The notes: generated by a model from the letters alone, not told the origin. A stretch of 56,976 nt of DNA from UBA1546 sp049302185 (GCA_049302185.1 JBAQLV010000002.1:1-56976), one strand, 5' to 3'; positions 1 to 8,695 are shown, numbered from the stretch's first letter. Translations and numbers: made by a program.

Positions 1-2612
1 ACCGACAGAGTCCAAAACCATGCCGATGGCAAGACCGTCCAGCCCAGCAGCAACAGCAGTGTCAACGCCGAAGGCACAAGACTACGCCGAAGGTTGTCGA
101 AGATCTTCCATTGGGACAGTCCAGAGAGCAGATTCTTCTGAAGGCGCGCATCGGGATCGGAACCAGGCACACCCGACAGCAGCCACCGCGCAATCTGCCA
201 ATCTCCGCGAATCCAACGATGCCGGCGGCTCACGTCCGCGCTGTAGCGAGATGGATATTCCTCGTACACCATTACATCGCTCAACAGCCCCGCCCGTGCA
301 TAACACCCTTCCAGAAGATCATGGCTGAGGATCCGGTTCTCGGGAAAGCGCCCGCCGCCCAGTGCCTGCTCGAATACATCAACCTCATAGATGCCCTTGC
401 CGATGAACGAGCCTTCACTGAACAGATCCTGGTAAACATCTGAAACAACGCGCGTATATGGATCGATTCCCGGCTCACTCCCGCACATGCGCGCATACCG
501 CGACCGGTTCGTGCCTGGCAGGCTCACGGCCACGCGTGGCTGAAGGATACCGTACCCGGCGACCACACGTTGCCTGTCTTTGTCGTACTGCGCGCGATTC
601 AACGGATGCGCCATGGTCCCCACAAACTGCCACGCCGAATCGCGGGGTAGTTGAGTATCCGTGTCAAGGGTGATCACGTACTTCACATTCGATAAGACGC
701 CCGTTTCACCCACAATGAGCGAAAAGCGCGCCCCTGAGACACCCTGTGCCTTGCTGCGCAGAAGGGAATTCAAATCCGCAAGCTTCCCTCGCTTGCGCTC
801 GTACCCCATCCAGGTACGGTCCCTGGGATTCCATCGGCGCGGGCGATGGAAAAGAAAGAAAGTGTCTCCGTTTGCGCTCCCGTACTTTTCATTCAGTTCT
901 TCGATCTTTTTCCTGACCAACTTCAGCAGCGGTCCGTCCTCCGGAAGCGTTTCCTCCTGCGCGTCCCGGAAATCCGTCAGCAGGCCGAAGTGCAGGCTGT
1001 CGTCCCGATTTGCAAGGAACCGGACTTCAAGCGACTCGATCAGATTCTCTATATTCTGAGTGCTTATGAGCATAGTCGGGACTACGACCAGAGTACGCAA
1101 TTCCGGCGGAATTCCCTTGGAGAAGTCCATTCGAGGCAGCGGGTGCGGCGTCGCCAGCAAAGTCGCCAGCCAGTTCACCAGCGCTATTGCCAGCTGACTT
1201 GTGCATAGGAGCGAGAGGACACCCATCAGCCCGAGTGCCCAGACAGGTAACCCACCTGCATGCGCCTTTGCCAGCAAGTGACCGCTGGATATCATTGTCA
1301 TCAGCACGATCGCGCCTGTGTACAGCAGCAAAGGAAACCGTGAGCTCAATTTTCGAAGGGTATCAGAGAAAGATAAGCGCGCTTCTGCCAGCTGCTCAAG
1401 CTGCGATAGTCCCTTGTCTATCAGGTAAAAGCCGACATGTGCCGAGCGATCGTCGCAGCCTTGATTGCCGTCTTTATGGGCCGCGCTCTCGTGGGCCAGA
1501 TGGATTGCTTTGCGCGCCACCTCGCTCTCGGACAGCCGGCTGCTCTTCGCTATCTTTTCCACGACGTGGCGGTAGCGGTCACGGGTTGGGAAATCCATCT
1601 TGCCGTAAACTCCGCCCGTGTCCTCACGCAGGGTCTGCTCGACAGCGCTCATCGTTTCCACGAACGCACGCCAGTCCATCGCGTCCAGGAAACGGAGGCT
1701 GCCGATGCTGTTGCTCATTGAGACCTGATCAGCGGCCTGTTTCTGGTTCTCCGACTGCACCAACTGCTTGATCGTCAGGCCAGACTCGGACAGTCGCTGC
1801 TCAATCCATGTAAGCGGCAATGCAAGAGCGGGGCCTTGCCCCTGCAACCGCCGCGCGAGTTCCGCAACAAACGAACTCACCATGGGCGGGTCCGAACGCG
1901 CCATGTCCGCGATCACCAAAATAAGGCTCTTCGGGTCCTTCTCGGCAATCTCCGTCATCTGGTCCGCCCAATAATCGGCGAGGTTCCGGTCGGTCCGGTC
2001 AGTGGCAATCCGGGCTGCAACGCGTCGGAGATTCTCGATCAGCGCTAGGCGCAGCATGATGGGGATTGCCCATAATTCGCCTAACTTCAGGGCGGTGACT
2101 GTCTGGTAGGCTGCCACGAAACTGCTGAGGCTCTCCGGATCTACCCGCCCATCGCCATGTGAGATCGTCTCCAGCGCAATGTCATACACGCGCGGAAGAC
2201 CGGCCGATGGACCATTCATCAGTCGAGGCAGTTCCTTGCTGTACCCCTTTGGCAAGTGTCTTCTGGCCGTGCGAATCTGCCCTTCAATAAGATAGAAGTT
2301 GTCGAGCAGCCATTCCCCGGCCGGCGTAATACGGCGGTTTGCCTTAATAGCCTCCGTCAGCAGGTTGCGGACTCCAAGCAGCACGCCTTCATTATCAGCC
2401 AGCCGCGTCAGAAGCCGGTCCCGTGCACGTCCCGGGCCCAACTTCTGCAAGCCCGCCAGGGTCTTACCATGCTGCTCCATCTGATCGCTGCTAAACAGTT
2501 CTGATCGCAGCGGCGGCTCGGTGTCAGCGAACTTTTGCATCCGGCTGTTTCCGCGGAGCCTCGCCCGCAAAAGGGACAGGTTTCCAAGAATGCTCTTGCT
2601 GCTTATCTTCAA
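1..2612 (-). CDS. ndvB: Cyclic beta-1,2-glucan synthase, N-terminal part (runs off the left edge)
   Basis: The reverse strand is open from the TTG at 2612 to the window edge, about 870 residues of a family usually near 2,800. The TTG has an AAGGAG 9 bases upstream (2622-2627), and no ATG is as well placed; the next in-frame ATG is 26 codons further in. The visible part is the membrane glycosyltransferase (GT84) region. Two hydrophobic stretches lie near residues 424-490 and another near 845-866. The glycosyltransferase signature DTDTQLPR sits near residue 650, followed by SEGSFIGKGIYEVD, ENRILSHDLLEG and RHRWIRGDWQI, all hallmarks of NdvB/ChvB. These enzymes make periplasmic cyclic glucans from UDP-glucose; the GH94 phosphorylase end would lie outside the window. 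The sequence is visibly GC-richer than most of the window, which suggests transfer. Family assignment is confident; the exact product is inferred. Confidence 0.9.
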   Translation of the reverse strand, partial: MKISSKSILGNLSLLRARLRGNSRMQKFADTEPPLRSELFSSDQMEQHGKTLAGLQKLGPGRARDRLLTRLADNEGVLLGVRNLLTEAIKANRRITPAGEWLLDNFYLIEGQIRTARRHLPKGYSKELPRLMNGPSAGLPRVYDIALETISHGDGRVDPESLSSFVAAYQTVTALKLGELWAIPIMLRLALIENLRRVAARIATDRTDRNLADYWADQMTEIAEKDPKSLILVIADMARSDPPMVSSFVAELARRLQGQGPALALPLTWIEQRLSESGLTIKQLVQSENQKQAADQVSMSNSIGSLRFLDAMDWRAFVETMSAVEQTLREDTGGVYGKMDFPTRDRYRHVVEKIAKSSRLSESEVARKAIHLAHESAAHKDGNQGCDDRSAHVGFYLIDKGLSQLEQLAEARLSFSDTLRKLSSRFPLLLYTGAIVLMTMISSGHLLAKAHAGGLPVWALGLMGVLSLLCTSQLAIALVNWLATLLATPHPLPRMDFSKGIPPELRTLVVVPTMLISTQNIENLIESLEVRFLANRDDSLHFGLLTDFRDAQEETLPEDGPLLKLVRKKIEELNEKYGSANGDTFFLFHRPRRWNPRDRTWMGYERKRGKLADLNSLLRSKAQGVSGARFSLIVGETGVLSNVKYVITLDTDTQLPRDSAWQFVGTMAHPLNRAQYDKDRQRVVAGYGILQPRVAVSLPGTNRSRYARMCGSEPGIDPYTRVVSDVYQDLFSEGSFIGKGIYEVDVFEQALGGGRFPENRILSHDLLEGCYARAGLLSDVMVYEEYPSRYSADVSRRHRWIRGDWQIARWLLSGVPGSDPDARLQKNLLSGLSQWKIFDNLRRSLVPSALTLLLLLGWTVLPSAWFWTLS

Positions 2613-2809
2613 GTTTGAGGTCTCCTTCTGAGAAGCGAAGTCTCAGCAAATAGGATAGCAATCAGGGTGGTGGCTTTAGACTATCCCTTTTCGGTAGTCG
2701 GTATTCATGCTGCAATCTATATCATTATAGCAGATTGCTGTCTTGAAGGTTTCAGTCAACTGGCGGGAGCATATTCTGTTTTTATGCTATTTAAAGTTAA
2801 ACTAATATT

Positions 2810-4348
2810 ATGGGATACAGAGAAATTTCATTAAAGCTGCCTACTGATTACAATGAGGACGAGCTGAGAAAAGGCATCGGGAAAGAACTGGGGATACAAG
2901 AATTCTCCTATCAGATAGAAAATAAAAGCCTTGATGCGAGAAAAAAAGAGAACATCCACTGGCTGGTTAGGGTTTTAGTTTTATCGGGTGAAGTTGAGGG
3001 AGGCGTTCCCCTTCTGTCCCCGTCTTTAGAGATTCCGTATCGGAAAAGAAGAGAGAGGGCGGTTGTTGTCGGAAGCGGTCCGGCAGGATTCTTCTCAGCG
3101 TTTATTCTACAGAAGGCAGGATTCCATACAACGATAATCGAACGTGGCACAGATGTTCATAAAAGGGCCGAAGGAATCAGGGAGTTTGAGAAAACCGGTG
3201 TTTTTAATCCTGTCAGCAATTACGCCTTTGGTGAGGGCGGCGCAGGGACCTTTTCCGATGGAAAGCTCACTTCAAGATCCAAGCATATATCAAAAGAAAG
3301 ACAGTTTATATTGTCCAGTTATATTAGCGCGGGAGCCCCGGAAGAAATAGGATATATGGCACATCCTCATCTCGGGAGTGATAATCTCAAGAAGATTGTT
3401 AGAAATCTCAGAGATGCATTCAGCAATATAGGCGGAAGCGTGTTATTTGAAACCATGTTGGAAGATCTGAAAATTAAAGATGGAAAAGTCATTGAAGCAA
3501 TCACTACATCAGGCGGAATCGAGGCTGATTATTTTATTATTGCCCCGGGGCATTCCGCCTATGAGACCTACCGGATGTTGATCAGTAGAGGCGTTCAGTT
3601 CCGTACAAAGAATTTTGCCATAGGCAGCAGGGTGGAGCACCCTCAGGAAATTATAAACAAGGCGCAATGGGGCCGGGAAAGGCTGCCCGGAGTAAAGGCT
3701 GCTGAATACCGTCTTACATCACCGGGAAACGGCAATCTTCCGGTGTATACTTTTTGCATGTGTCCCGGAGGAACTGTTGTTCCTGCGGCTGCATATCAGG
3801 ATACAAATATCGTAAACGGAATGAGCCTGTATATGAGGGACGGGAAGTTCGCAAACGCGGCTTGCGTAGCCGGGGTTCATCCTGACAAACTCATTGGCAG
3901 GGAGGCAATGCCAGAGGAAGCCCTTGACTGGCTGGGAGCCCTTGAACAGAGTTTTTACCAATATTCGGATGGCTTTAAGGCCCCGTTTTCGAGTATCCAG
4001 GATTTTATAAACAGGAAAGAGCCGGCAGAAATTGTTGAATCAAGTTATCCCCTGGGATTGAAACCAGCGGCTTTATGGAATCTGCTCCCTGCTGAAGTAA
4101 GCAGTTCTATCAGGGAAGGGCTCAAGGATTTCAGCAGAAAAATAAAGGGATTTGAAACAGGCAGCATAATGGGGCTTGAGAGCAAGACTTCATCACCCAT
4201 TCAGGTACTGCGGGGAAAGGACAGTCACTGCACCGGCTTTGAAAATCTTTATATAGTCGGAGAAGGGAGCGGTTGCGCAGGGGGTATAATATCCAGCGGT
4301 GCGGACGGCATTAAGGCCGCTATAAATATTATAGAGAACAACGTATGA
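2810..4348 (+). CDS. FAD-dependent dehydrogenase (COG2509 type)
   Basis: A 512-residue protein with an N-terminal domain of about 80 residues preceding a dinucleotide-binding fold. The FAD motif VVVGSGPAGFFSA lies at about residues 85-97, followed by an acidic/basic end of the second strand (IIERG). A Gly-rich FGEGGAGTFSDGKL segment near residue 145 and the C-terminal VGEGSGCAGGI are typical of the uncharacterised COG2509 dehydrogenases. Substrate and partner are unknown; the fold predicts a soluble flavoprotein using NAD(P)H. It is followed after 7 bases by the spermidine-synthase-like gene, so the two may be co-transcribed. The start is the first ATG in frame; no strong Shine-Dalgarno sequence is visible. 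Family is confident, function is not. Confidence 0.85.
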   Translation: MGYREISLKLPTDYNEDELRKGIGKELGIQEFSYQIENKSLDARKKENIHWLVRVLVLSGEVEGGVPLLSPSLEIPYRKRRERAVVVGSGPAGFFSAFILQKAGFHTTIIERGTDVHKRAEGIREFEKTGVFNPVSNYAFGEGGAGTFSDGKLTSRSKHISKERQFILSSYISAGAPEEIGYMAHPHLGSDNLKKIVRNLRDAFSNIGGSVLFETMLEDLKIKDGKVIEAITTSGGIEADYFIIAPGHSAYETYRMLISRGVQFRTKNFAIGSRVEHPQEIINKAQWGRERLPGVKAAEYRLTSPGNGNLPVYTFCMCPGGTVVPAAAYQDTNIVNGMSLYMRDGKFANAACVAGVHPDKLIGREAMPEEALDWLGALEQSFYQYSDGFKAPFSSIQDFINRKEPAEIVESSYPLGLKPAALWNLLPAEVSSSIREGLKDFSRKIKGFETGSIMGLESKTSSPIQVLRGKDSHCTGFENLYIVGEGSGCAGGIISSGADGIKAAINIIENNV

Positions 4349-4355
4349 GGCAGCC

Positions 4356-5033
4356 ATGATTCCGTGGGAATTGCTCGACAGCGTGCAGGTACCCGGAAAC
4401 AGCGGAGAGCTTCGCCTCTACAAGCGAGGCAGGGAGTTCTCTATCAGGGTGAACGGTTGTGAACTCATGAACAGTTCTGCGCATGGGTCAGAGGATGCTC
4501 TGGCCGAACTTGCCTGTGCGAAGGTAGCAGACCGTCCCAATCCCAAGGTTTTGATCGGCGGGCTGGGTATGGGGTATACCCTGGCAGCAGCCCTGAACCG
4601 GCTCGGTCCCAATGCCTGTGTTGTGGTGGCCGAACTGGCGTCGGCAGTGATAGAGTGGAACCGGAAACCCCTTGCAGACCTGGCCGGTCATCCCCTTCAG
4701 GATAAACGGGTTACTATTCGCGAGGTCGACGTTGCCCGGGCGCTGAAAGAGAAGCGCCGTGACTACGACGTAATCCTGCTTGATATAGATAACGGCCCTG
4801 AGGGTCTGACCCGCAAAAGCAATGACTGGCTCTATGCCCGGGAAGGACTGGAAGCAGCCTTCGCAGCACTGCGGACTGAGGGCGTGCTGGCAGTATGGTC
4901 AGTCAGTTCCAATCGTTCTTTTACCCGACGTCTGAAGCAGGCAGGCTTCGAGGTGAAGGAGGTCTGTGTCCACGCTCGCGGTCCCCGTGGTGGAGGACGG
5001 CACACGATCTGGATCGCCGTACGCGGTTCATGA
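4356..5033 (+). CDS. Spermidine synthase-like methyltransferase-fold protein
   Basis: A 225-residue protein with the Rossmann-like fold of the spermidine synthase family. GLGMGYTLAAAL (about residues 70-81) corresponds to the nucleotide-binding glycine loop, VVAELASAVIEWN to the acidic end of strand 2, and DVILLDIDNGPEGLT to the region around the catalytic aspartate. It is shorter than true SpeE because it lacks most of the N-terminal beta domain, so an aminopropyltransferase activity is not assured. Codon choice is GC-richer than the upstream dehydrogenase, which hints at a different origin although only 7 bases separate the genes. Likely cytoplasmic. Confidence 0.75.
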   Translation: MIPWELLDSVQVPGNSGELRLYKRGREFSIRVNGCELMNSSAHGSEDALAELACAKVADRPNPKVLIGGLGMGYTLAAALNRLGPNACVVVAELASAVIEWNRKPLADLAGHPLQDKRVTIREVDVARALKEKRRDYDVILLDIDNGPEGLTRKSNDWLYAREGLEAAFAALRTEGVLAVWSVSSNRSFTRRLKQAGFEVKEVCVHARGPRGGGRHTIWIAVRGS

Positions 5034-5085
5034 CCTGAACAAACGTGCTCAGATGTTGCAGCTTTCTTTGGAGAGCTTAGAGATA

Positions 5086-5115
5086 TTGAATTAACTCCGT
5101 CATAAATCATATAAT
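5086..5115 (+). promoter_or_regulatory. Sigma-70-type promoter candidate for the ABC-F gene
   Basis: TTGAAT at 5086-5091 and a perfect TATAAT at 5110-5115 are separated by 18 bases. They lie in the 212-base gap upstream of the ABC-F gene that starts at 5246, leaving a leader of roughly 120 bases. Seen by eye only. Confidence 0.45.
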
Positions 5116-5245
5116 ACTAATCGCGGACTGTTTTTTTGCTTAACAAGAACTACGCACAAAAATCCCGCTTCAGAGAAACTGCTAACCGGCAGCAGCATGA
5201 CAAGGTATTAGATCGGAATGACTGAACGATCGACAGAATAACAGA

Positions 5246-7102
5246 ATGATACAGGTAAGCAATTTAGAAAAATCGTACGGACGTCAGGTGCTCTTCGACA
5301 AGGTCGGTTTCACGATCAACCCCGGAGAGCGCGTGGGACTCGTGGGCAGAAACGGCCACGGCAAAACCACCCTGTTCAGACTGATATTAGGACAGGAGCA
5401 TCAGGACTCGGGGACTATCAGTATTCCTGCCGGCTACAGGATCGGGTATCTCTCCCAGCACATCCGGTTTACAGAAGAGAGCGTATTGAAAGAAGCATGT
5501 CTGAGTCTGCCGCTTCGCGAAGACGGCAGGGACGAAAGTTACAAGGCAGAAGCCATCCTGATGGGTCTTGGGTTTTCCACTGACGATCTCGTTCTCAATC
5601 CTGCGCAGTTATCCGGCGGGTTTCAGGTGAGGCTGAACTTAGCGAAGGTGCTCGTCTCCAATCCAAATCTCCTCCTCCTTGACGAACCCACAAACTATCT
5701 CGATATTGTGTCGCTCCGCTGGTTAGTCCGGTTCTTGCGCGCATGGAAAAAAGAACTTATCATCATTACGCATGACCGCTCATTTATGGACAGTGTTACC
5801 ACGCATACAATGGCGATTCATCGCTGCGGGATACGAAAGATAGCGGGGCCGACGGAAAATGTGTATCAGCAATTACTGCTTGGAGAAGAGATACATGAAA
5901 AGACACGGGTAAACGACGAGAAAAAGCGGAAGGAGATAGAGCAGTTCATAAACCGCTTTAGGGCCAAGGCGACCAAGGCAAAGGCGGTTCAGTCGAGGGT
6001 CAAGGCATTGCAGAAAAAGGAACGGCTCGAAAAATTGTCTGATACAAAAAATCTTGACTTTACCTTTAACTCAGCGCCCTTTAACAGCAAACAGCTTATG
6101 GAAGTGAAAGACCTGTCTTTTGGATTTGATCCCGGCGCGCCGTTAATTGATGGATTGAGCTTTTATGCGGGAAAGAAGGATCGCATCGCGATAATAGGAA
6201 AGAACGGCAAGGGCAAGACAACGCTCCTGAACCTTCTGTCCGGGGAATTAGCTCCTCTAAGCGGCGAGGTCCGCCATCACAATGACCTGAAGTTTGCGTA
6301 TTTCGGACAGACAAATATAAACCGGCTTAACCTGCAGAAGACCGTGGAAGAAGAGATCATGGAAGCACACCCTGACCATAACAGGGGCGCATCGCGCAAG
6401 ATATGCGGAGTCATGATGTTTCCGGGAGATGATGCATTAAAAAAGATCAGCGTCCTCTCCGGCGGTGAGAAGAGCCGGGTACTGCTTGGCAAACTGCTCG
6501 TCAGCCCTGCCAACATGCTGATGTTAGATGAGCCTACGAACCACCTTGACATGGAGTCCGCTGAGTCCCTGCTTGAGGCGATAGACGCCTTCAGCGGCGG
6601 CGTAGTTATCGTTACCCACAGTGAAATGATACTCCATGCCATCGCGACAAGGCTCATTGTCTTTGACAACGGGAAGGCAACCCTTTTTGAAGGCACGTAT
6701 CAGGACTTTCTTGACAGAGTAGGATGGAACAATGAAATTCCTCCGTTGCAGCGTGGTCCCAAAGTGAACGGAGGCAAAACCGTGGACAGAAAACTCCTCC
6801 GCCGCCTCCGCGCTGAACTGCTCAATGAGAAATCAAAGACCCTCGGGGCGTTGCAGAAACGGATTCTTGAAATTGAACGCGAGATAATGAGCCTTGAAGC
6901 AATGGTCGGGCAGAGCAATAAAGATATTATGGATGCTTCTGTTAAAGGCGACGGTACAGCAATTTATAAACTGTCAAAGGCGCTCCACGCTTCACAAGCA
7001 AAGATAGATTCCCTCTTCTCTGAACTGGAACCTCTGCATATCGAACTTGAGGACAAGACCAAAGAGTTTGAAGAAAAGCTCAGCGGGATAGAGATGGCGT
7101 AG
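5246..7102 (+). CDS. ABC-F family ATPase (ribosome-associated type)
   Basis: A 618-residue protein with two ABC ATPase domains and no membrane segments. Domain 1 has Walker A GRNGHGKTT, signature LSGGFQVRL and Walker B LLLLDEPTNYLD. Domain 2 has GKNGKGKTT, LSGGEKSRV and MLMLDEPTNHLD. Between them lies the charged helical linker (about residues 215-270, rich in Lys/Arg/Glu) that in this family reaches the P-site tRNA. The C-terminal 80 residues form a predicted coiled coil, as in Uup and YheS. ABC-F proteins rescue or tune stalled ribosomes and some give antibiotic resistance; which role applies cannot be read here. It stands alone, with its own candidate promoter. Confidence 0.9.
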   Translation: MIQVSNLEKSYGRQVLFDKVGFTINPGERVGLVGRNGHGKTTLFRLILGQEHQDSGTISIPAGYRIGYLSQHIRFTEESVLKEACLSLPLREDGRDESYKAEAILMGLGFSTDDLVLNPAQLSGGFQVRLNLAKVLVSNPNLLLLDEPTNYLDIVSLRWLVRFLRAWKKELIIITHDRSFMDSVTTHTMAIHRCGIRKIAGPTENVYQQLLLGEEIHEKTRVNDEKKRKEIEQFINRFRAKATKAKAVQSRVKALQKKERLEKLSDTKNLDFTFNSAPFNSKQLMEVKDLSFGFDPGAPLIDGLSFYAGKKDRIAIIGKNGKGKTTLLNLLSGELAPLSGEVRHHNDLKFAYFGQTNINRLNLQKTVEEEIMEAHPDHNRGASRKICGVMMFPGDDALKKISVLSGGEKSRVLLGKLLVSPANMLMLDEPTNHLDMESAESLLEAIDAFSGGVVIVTHSEMILHAIATRLIVFDNGKATLFEGTYQDFLDRVGWNNEIPPLQRGPKVNGGKTVDRKLLRRLRAELLNEKSKTLGALQKRILEIEREIMSLEAMVGQSNKDIMDASVKGDGTAIYKLSKALHASQAKIDSLFSELEPLHIELEDKTKEFEEKLSGIEMA

Positions 7103-7288
7103 ACCCCATTGGCCCTTCCCTTATTCCCCAAATGTCAATAGTCAAGCCTGACCCCGAATGGTTCTCAAGCACCAATTCATTCCGCGTGTACTGACAACGC
7201 AACACTTTTCAGATTCGCCAATGCCAATAGGCTTAAAGCCCGTGGTCACCGGGCGGCGCATATTGAGACAATACAATGCACCGCGTTG

Positions 7289-7390
7289 TTAGTGAGGCTT
7301 TTTTTCTTTTTTCAATTGTCTTTTCTCTTTAAGTGTGTGCTGTGGTTTTTTCTTTTCGCTTGCTTTTTTCTTGTCTTTTTCTTTACTCAT
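7289..7390 (-). CDS. Lysine-rich 33-residue microprotein
   Basis: A short reverse-strand frame starting ATG at 7390, preceded by a strong AGGAGG with 6-base spacing. It encodes 33 residues, about half of them lysine or arginine, beginning MSKEKDKKK and ending LKKEKKPH. Similar tiny Lys-rich proteins with a TLKEKR-like core are known as hypothetical proteins in many bacteria; a nucleic-acid or ribosome association would be a guess. The stop codon lies within the right arm of the 7191-7292 inverted repeat, an arrangement seen in integron cassettes. No homology search was possible. Confidence 0.55.
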   Translation of the reverse strand: MSKEKDKKKASEKKKPQHTLKEKRQLKKEKKPH

Positions 7391-7494
7391 TGGATACCTC
7401 CTTTATTGATAGTAGTATCGTTTATTCCTCCAAGGTTTTCAACAGGACAATGTAAAAGATTATATAGGTTCTCTACCATATCACACATTTTAGC

Positions 7495-7713
7495 ATGCGT
7501 GACAGTAACTGTCTACTTCCCTCTCCTGCCACCACCATTGATCCAGATCATCGCCCTGCTGAGTACAAGGGCCGACCAGCATATGGAAAACAGGGACACC
7601 GGCTCTCTACCATGGCAGCTTCGGCTTCATGCGGCTTCTTGAAACGTATAATAACCGCGTCGACGCGGCTGAGACTGATAAGTCGATGTTGATTGAGATA
7701 ACGGGGAATTTGT
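7495..7713 (+). pseudogene. Possible frameshifted gene remnant
   Basis: Two overlapping forward frames look as if they were once continuous. The first begins at the ATG at 7495 and reads ...DPDHRPAEYKGRPAYGK near 7545-7590. One frame over, the text continues GTPALYHGSFGFMRLLE and ends ...LIEITGNL at a TGA near 7711. No family is recognised and the join is by eye. It could equally be chance open frames in GC-richer DNA. Confidence 0.25.
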
Positions 7714-7802
7714 GAGGGAGCCGGCAGCTTCTGGTTCTTTAATTCTGCTCAATGGAAAAACTCTAATTGCTGTTGGTACCATTTGGACCCCCCTCAATAA
7801 AG

Positions 7803-7827
7803 AAAAATAGAAAATTATCTATTTTTT
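7803..7827. terminator. AT-rich hairpin downstream of the reverse-strand remnant
   Basis: AAAAATAGA (7803-7811) and TCTATTTTT (7818-7826) are perfect inverted copies around a 6-base loop. It sits at the 3' end of the reverse-strand fragment at 7826-8008 and could act in either direction because it is flanked by A and T runs. Confidence 0.45.
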
Positions 7828-8008
7828 AAAACAATTTTAGGATGTTATTATATTTTTGTGTCATTAACCTTTTCCTTTCAATAATAAAATTATCAAAATT
7901 GTTTAGGTCAATCTCAATATCTGGAATGTAATGTTTCTCCATATAGTCTTTCCGTTCGTTTTTATTAGGATAGGTTTTATTTAACCATGCCAGTTCAAAT
8001 ATGTTTTT
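7826..8008 (-). pseudogene. C-terminal fragment, resembles DUF262/HNH-type proteins
   Basis: An open reverse frame of 60 codons without a start, bounded upstream by TAG at 8009-8011. It reads like a genuine C-terminus (FELAWLNKTYPNKNERKDY ... HYIPDIEIDLNNFDNF ... IIERKRLMTQKY) with low-GC codon use. The pattern YIP...NF..FI..R..L is similar to the C-termini of DUF262/DUF1524 (GmrSD-like) defence proteins, but that is recollection of the family pattern, not a search. The body of the gene is missing, so it is a remnant. Confidence 0.4.
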
Positions 8009-8120
8009 CTATGTAAAAGACAAAAATAGCTCTGAGGTAGGGAATGCATTTCTTATAATGGACGACTTTTTAGTAGAAGAAGACTACCTTCAAGGGAGAA
8101 CTTTTACATTAGAATTATAA
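8001..8120 (+). pseudogene. 39-residue C-terminal remnant directly upstream of an attC-like site
   Basis: A forward frame from ATG 8001 (no Shine-Dalgarno) to TAA 8120 encodes MFFYVKDKNSSEVG...RTFTLEL. Residues from about 5 on look like real protein sequence; the first codons overlap the opposite-strand fragment. The stop lies 16 bases before the attC-like site at 8137, the position expected of a cassette gene. Function not recognised; possibly a truncated cassette gene. Confidence 0.35.
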
Positions 8121-8136
8121 GGATCATGAAAAGATC

Positions 8137-8227
8137 ACACAACAAAAACATCCAGCCGACAGGGATTAAACGCTTTTTGTTTTCATTCAATCGCCTGTGC
8201 CCCTGCGCCTTAACTTGATCGTTATGG
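8137..8227 (+). repeat. attC-like recombination site 1 (integron cassette boundary)
   Basis: ACACAAC at 8137-8143 (R''-like) is paired with GTTATGG at 8221-8227 (R'-like). Inside are ATCCAGCCGAC and GCGCCTTAACTTGAT, matching the L'' and L' layout of attC sites (a CCAGCCGAC box and a CTTAACT box). The centre is an imperfect inverted repeat, CAGGGATTAAACG against CATTCAATCGCCTG. The length, 91 bases, is within the attC range. It lies directly upstream of hicB. Confidence 0.55.
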
Positions 8228-8296
8228 CCAATAAATATAGCTGCCTGAATTAGTGGATTTTAAGGTATAACCACATTATCTGAAAGGGGGCAAATT

Positions 8297-8509
8297 ATGA
8301 ATACAGAATATACTGCTATAGTAAAGCAAGAGGGTGATTGGTGGATTGGATGGATAGAGGAAATTCCAGGGGTAAACTGTCAAGAACATACTCGTGAAGA
8401 GTTAATGGAAAGCCTTCGAGCTACCCTGAAAGAGGCGCTTGAATTCAACCGTCAAGACGCGCTCTCTGCGGTAGGAATGGGATATGTAGAAGAAAAAATT
8501 GCTGTATGA
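8297..8509 (+). CDS. hicB: HicB family antitoxin
   Basis: A 70-residue protein with the HicB partial RNase-H-like fold: YTAIVKQEGDWWIGWIEEIPG, then a CQEHTREELMESLRATLKEAL helix. It is the short HicB form without an evident DNA-binding tail. HicB neutralises HicA and often represses the operon. A purine-rich GAAAGGGGGC precedes the ATG. It overlaps hicA by four bases (ATGA), so the pair is translationally coupled with antitoxin first. The module lies between two attC-like sites, with nothing else in the cassette. Confidence 0.9.
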   Translation: MNTEYTAIVKQEGDWWIGWIEEIPGVNCQEHTREELMESLRATLKEALEFNRQDALSAVGMGYVEEKIAV

Positions 8510-8694
8510 AACGCAATGATCTGCTGAAGTATTTACGGTCTCAAGGATGTGAATTTATCAGAGAAGGCAGTCGGCATTTGTGGTGGTGGAATCCAAGTCA
8601 AAACAAACGCACATCTGTACCCAGACATACAGAAATTAACGATAACCCCGCAAGAAAGATATGCAATGACCTTGGCATAAAACAAATAAAGTAA
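8506..8694 (+). CDS. hicA: HicA family toxin (mRNA interferase)
   Basis: A 62-residue double-stranded-RNA-binding-like protein. It has the family pattern KRNDLLKYLRSQGCEFIREG followed by the conserved active-site histidine in SRHLWWW, a VPRH segment and an LGI end. HicA cleaves mRNA when released from HicB. The serine-arginine-histidine context differs from the common GSHH, but the catalytic His is present, so the toxin may be active. The stop is at 8694, two bases before the downstream attC-like site at 8696, as in compact gene cassettes. Confidence 0.9.
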   Translation: MKRNDLLKYLRSQGCEFIREGSRHLWWWNPSQNKRTSVPRHTEINDNPARKICNDLGIKQIK

Positions 8695-8695
8695 A

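Larger units (their letters stand above)
7103..8296. other. Accessory stretch with remnants, microprotein and attC-like sites
   Basis: About 1.2 kb without a full-length conserved gene. It contains an inverted pair CTGACAACGC (7191-7200) / GCGTTGTTAG (7283-7292) that could be a degraded attC site, a small Lys-rich gene (7289-7390, reverse), a possible frameshifted remnant (about 7495-7713, forward), a reverse-strand C-terminal gene fragment (7826-8008), a forward C-terminal fragment (8001-8120) and an attC-like site (8137-8227). Composition shifts several times along the stretch, as expected of a mosaic. Confidence 0.6.

Noticed and set aside
20..2504. Many forward open frames over the first 2.5 kb
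   Set aside because: They are antisense to one continuous reverse frame with strong cyclic glucan synthase motifs; high GC lengthens chance frames.
7286..7642. Forward Phe/Leu-rich 118-codon frame that looks like a membrane protein
   Set aside because: It is the antisense of the Lys-rich microprotein; T-rich runs give Phe by reading the AAA/AAG codons backwards.
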